Origin: Salinivirgaceae bacterium
Lineage (GTDB): Bacteria > Bacteroidota > Bacteroidia > Bacteroidales > SZUA-534
NCBI GenBank assembly: GCA_017557605.1
Contig: JAFYYJ010000082.1
Location: forward strand, 1 to 44,129
Length of the DNA: 44,129 nt
Direction of reading: 5' to 3'
Below the pieces are notes generated by a model, which did not search any database, was not told the DNA's origin, and saw only the letters and a program-made list of their open reading frames with translations. Shown here piece after piece: positions 41,755 through 44,129 of this stretch. Position numbers and translations under genes: made by a program. Positions within the stretch are counted from its first letter, which is position 1, and each line of letters starts with the position of its first letter.

Positions 41755-42387
41755 ATGAAAAAACTAACACTTATTGTGCTTGCCATTCTCGGCTCGCTCT
41801 GCGGTTACTCGCAAATGATTGAATATCCTAAAAATCAGGTTTCTGCGTTTTATTGTTACGGTCAGTCGTTGTATTCATTCCTTGATGATACTTTCGGTGG
41901 CGGAACTCACGAAGATGATGGTAAAGCTGATGGTAAAGAGAGTTGGAAATATACTGATTTTTCGAACGTTTATAATGTTGAGTATTTTCGCCGCTTGCCC
42001 AAACGCTGGCTGTCGATTGGTGTGCAGGCGGGCTATGAAGAAACCTTATCGAATCATTGGATTAACAGAAAAAACAGACAACTAGACTCCAAACCAACCG
42101 ATAATTGGACGGAAAAAGACAGATTGCCATATATTATGACTGCCATACAGTTCGATTGGATACGTTACAATTGGATAGGGGGATATATGAAATCGGGGGT
42201 AGGCGCCCGTTTTATTTTCAAAGATAAAAAATACGAAACTGGCGATACTGATAATGCTTTTGGTTGTGTTCCCTGTTTTGTCGAAGTTGTCGGGCTCGAG
42301 ATTGGGCCAAAAATAGTAAGAGCCTTCGGTGAAGTCGGATTAGGCGCACAAGGCTTTGCTTCGGTCGGCATACGAAGTAGGTTTTAA
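41755..42387 (+). CDS. Small secreted protein, possible outer-membrane barrel
   Basis: A 210-residue protein with a signal peptide (MKKLTLIVLAILGSLCGYSQ). The mature part is rich in aromatic residues in alternating strands (YFRRLPKRWLSIGVQAGYEE, FDWIRYNWIGGYMKSGVGARF). It ends GLGAQGFASVGIRSRF, with a terminal Phe as in outer-membrane beta-barrels. I recognise no family. It would have eight or so strands at most. A short Gly-Lys-Ala-Asp repeat lies near residue 60. A hairpin in its leader suggests regulated expression; atpB follows after 205 bases. Confidence 0.65.
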   Translation: MKKLTLIVLAILGSLCGYSQMIEYPKNQVSAFYCYGQSLYSFLDDTFGGGTHEDDGKADGKESWKYTDFSNVYNVEYFRRLPKRWLSIGVQAGYEETLSNHWINRKNRQLDSKPTDNWTEKDRLPYIMTAIQFDWIRYNWIGGYMKSGVGARFIFKDKKYETGDTDNAFGCVPCFVEVVGLEIGPKIVRAFGEVGLGAQGFASVGIRSRF

Positions 42388-42504
42388 TATATCATTTCCT
42401 AACCTACACATATTCAATCCAAGCCCAATTTCTCCACACATATTCCGCGAAAAATTTCACCCCACCGCAATATTGTATCAAATAAATTTCTACTTTGGTA
42501 AGTG

Positions 42505-42520
42505 CATTGCGAAAGCAATT
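42505..42520 (+). other. Small GNRA-type hairpin upstream of atpB
   Basis: ATTGC and GCAAT arms around a GAAA tetraloop lie about 75 bases before the atpB start. It may be an RNA leader element; too short to be sure. The rest of the 42388-42592 gap is AT-rich with no clear promoter. Confidence 0.2.
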
Positions 42521-42592
42521 TGCTGAAAGTGACTAAAGCGACTATTTATGTAGCCGACAGCACCATAAAAGGTTGAATAATAAACTGATATT

Positions 42593-43720
42593 ATGAGAGT
42601 TATAAAACTAATGGTTGCATTGGGTTTGTTGTGGACAACGGGTCAGGCTGTTGCCCAAGACACCACCGAATACGCAGCCAACAACGCCGTTGCTGCCGAT
42701 TCTTTAACCGATAATGTGCAAAACACCGCACCGGCGGAAAAAGGCTTCGACGCCGGCGAAGTCATAATGCACCATATCAAAGACTCGCACTCGTGGCACT
42801 TTTACGACCGTTCGGCACCCGACGGCAGCGAGTCGGCGGTGGCCATTCCTCTACCTATTATATTATATACCGACGGACATTTGGATATTTTTATGTCGTC
42901 GGCGTTTGATGAGGGTAAGAAAACCGTTGTACGTGGCGGAGGCAGCCGCGAGTATATTTTGCATCACGACAAAATCTATCTTGCCGAAAACGGGCAACTC
43001 AAGCACGACGAGCACGGCGCTGTTCTGAATGAAGCACCGCTCGACCTGTCGATAACCAAAAATGTGGCATCGCTTATGTTGTCGGCCATTCTGCTGCTGT
43101 GGATTTTCATTGCCACGGCCAACGGCTACAAAAAAATGGGTCAAGTGCCTACGGGTCTGCGCGGGTTCACCGAGCCGCTCATTCTGTTTGTGAAAGACGA
43201 GATTGCTGTTCCGAACCTTGGCGAGGAGCACTATCGCAAATATCTGCCCTATCTGCTCACCCTTTTCTTCTTCATTTGGGTGAACAATATGCTGGGACTT
43301 TTGCCAATGGGTGCCAACCTGACGGGCAACATTGCTGTGACAATGCTGTTGGCGGTGTTCACCTTCATAATCACCAATGTGTCAGGCTCGAAGCACTATT
43401 GGAAAGATATTATGTGGATGCCTGGTCCGCCCGTTTTTGTGAAGCCGATAATGACTGTGATTGAGCTGATAGGCATATTCACAAAGCCGTTCTCGCTTAT
43501 GATTCGATTGTTCGCCAACATAACGGCGGGGCACATCATTGTATTGAGTTTCATTTCACTGATATTCATATTCAAATCGGTGCTGATTTCGCCCGTTTCC
43601 ATTGTGTTTGTGTTGTTTATGGACGTTCTTGAGCTGCTGGTTGCGGCACTTCAGGCCTACATCTTCACAATGCTGACGGCAATGTACATCGGTATGGCGG
43701 TGAAAGGCGGGGAGGAATGA
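42593..43720 (+). CDS. atpB: F-type ATP synthase subunit a
   Basis: The 375-residue stator subunit of F0 that forms the ion half-channels against the c-ring. The essential Arg is Arg305 in SLMIRLFANITAGHI. Five to six membrane helices lie between about 155 and 372. The first 150 residues are extra relative to E. coli: a signal peptide (to about residue 21, AQD), a Thr/Ala-rich stretch and a soluble extracytoplasmic portion with HHIKDSHSWHFYD. This extended form is usual in Bacteroidota. atpD and atpC are not upstream here. atpE follows after 132 bases. Confidence 0.96.
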   Translation: MRVIKLMVALGLLWTTGQAVAQDTTEYAANNAVAADSLTDNVQNTAPAEKGFDAGEVIMHHIKDSHSWHFYDRSAPDGSESAVAIPLPIILYTDGHLDIFMSSAFDEGKKTVVRGGGSREYILHHDKIYLAENGQLKHDEHGAVLNEAPLDLSITKNVASLMLSAILLLWIFIATANGYKKMGQVPTGLRGFTEPLILFVKDEIAVPNLGEEHYRKYLPYLLTLFFFIWVNNMLGLLPMGANLTGNIAVTMLLAVFTFIITNVSGSKHYWKDIMWMPGPPVFVKPIMTVIELIGIFTKPFSLMIRLFANITAGHIIVLSFISLIFIFKSVLISPVSIVFVLFMDVLELLVAALQAYIFTMLTAMYIGMAVKGGEE

Positions 43721-43852
43721 AAATTTAAGAATTAACAATTAACAATGGAAGGACAACAGACAACCGAAAATGATAAATGGACAATGAGTCCGTTGTCGAT
43801 TAAATAGTTAAACGAATAATAGACCTAATATTAACTTTTAAATGTAATTATT
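43721..43852 (+). other. atpB-atpE intergenic region with short direct repeat
   Basis: Contains a tandem ATTAACA repeat (near 43733-43745) and a 20-codon open frame (43745-43807, MEGQQTTEND...) that I regard as chance or decayed. No promoter is clear. It probably carries atpE translation-initiation signals on the shared transcript. Confidence 0.3.
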
Positions 43853-44077
43853 ATGGAACCATTTTCAGTAGGTGCAGGTTTGGCAGTTTTGGGTGCTGGC
43901 CTTGCAGTAATTGGTGCAGGTTTGGGTATCGGCCGTATCGGCGGTCAGGCAATGGACGCCATTGCCCGTCAGCCAGAGGCAGCTGGTAAGGTGCAAACCA
44001 ATATGATTATCTCGGCTGCATTGGTTGAGGGTTGCGCACTGTTCGCAATCGTTGTATCACTGCTTGCTTCGTTGTAA
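43853..44077 (+). CDS. atpE: F-type ATP synthase subunit c
   Basis: The 74-residue ring subunit, two membrane helices joined by the conserved polar loop ARQPEA (38-43). The ion-carrying acid is Glu59 in SAALVEGCALFAIV. The first helix is a Gly/Ala zipper (GAGLAVLGAGLAVIGAG). Compared by eye with sodium-type rings, the helix-1 Gln and the Ser/Thr after the Glu are missing (Ile and Gly-Cys instead), so proton coupling is more likely. It follows atpB and should be followed by atpF beyond the edge. Confidence 0.97.
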   Translation: MEPFSVGAGLAVLGAGLAVIGAGLGIGRIGGQAMDAIARQPEAAGKVQTNMIISAALVEGCALFAIVVSLLASL

Positions 44078-44106
44078 TCGGCAAACACCAAAAAAATTAA
44101 ATGCCA

Positions 44107-44127
44107 CTTGCAGCGATTGGCTGCAAG
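44107..44127 (+). other. Intercistronic hairpin after atpE
   Basis: Perfect 8-bp stem CTTGCAGC / GCTGCAAG with a five-base loop, 29 bases after the atpE stop. The sequence ends before any T tract could be seen. It may protect or partially terminate the transcript, helping to raise subunit c relative to the downstream genes. Confidence 0.5.
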
Positions 44128-44129
44128 GG

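Noticed and set aside
41920..41945. Two-copy repeat encoding Gly-Lys-Ala-Asp in the 210-residue protein
   Set aside because: Only two imperfect 12-base copies; too little to call a repeat element.
43745..43807. 20-codon frame between atpB and atpE
   Set aside because: Short, low complexity, adjoining a simple ATTAACA repeat; no known F0 component of this size.

Overview
The window comes from a Bacteroidota genome, most likely order Bacteroidales. Several genes are preceded by the Bacteroidota -7 promoter box (TAnnTTTG) and lack Shine-Dalgarno sites. Gene content agrees: a GldF/GldG-type ABC permease fusion, DUF4271 next to a HemD-like gene, an AtpB with a long N-terminal extension and signal peptide, and large Sec-secreted proteins of unknown function. 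I see no rRNA, CRISPR array, transposase or phage gene.

Layout. (1) 1-6153, minus strand: prmA, a 1548-residue secreted protein and proB (cut by the window edge) form a probable operon. (2) 6283-6852, plus strand: a well-formed promoter drives tRNA-Asn(GTT) and its terminator. A GIY-YIG nuclease-like gene follows, then a degenerate second copy of the tRNA 3' half plus terminator. The arrangement looks like a small tRNA-associated mobile unit. (3) 6867-23573, minus strand: an AT-rich surface-glycan locus. It has seven glycosyltransferases (GT2, GT4, GT32-like), a GT-D-like enzyme, an MBOAT acyltransferase with an SGNH-like partner, an FkbH-like HAD protein and an LTA-synthase-like phosphotransferase. 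Two non-glycan genes are interspersed: a DUF4062/ATPase/winged-helix protein and an AAA/DUF4143 ATPase. No Wzx/Wzy-type flippase or polymerase is visible.

(4) 23824-37650, plus strand: tRNA-Arg(CCG); a GldF-GldG fusion with a DUF4340-like partner and a UPF0340 protein; dnaN with a strong terminator; DUF4271 and a HemD-like gene with a terminator; then a tight run rnpA - S41 protease - GT4 - MscS channel - cmk - ispH. (5) 37631-41465, minus strand: tex, and a CobW-family GTPase followed by a GtrA-like membrane protein. (6) 41587-44129, plus strand: a promoter followed at once by a terminator-like hairpin, a small secreted protein, then atpB and atpE beginning an F0 operon that continues past the edge.

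The flanks (1-6 kb, 24-44 kb) are housekeeping and visibly richer in GC than the glycan locus, which is bounded by the two tRNA genes. The most unusual structure is the tRNA-Asn / GIY-YIG / tRNA-remnant unit. The two regulator-like genes inside the glycan locus, one with a 33-bp-phased direct repeat over its promoter, and the 1548-residue secreted protein are also worth following up.
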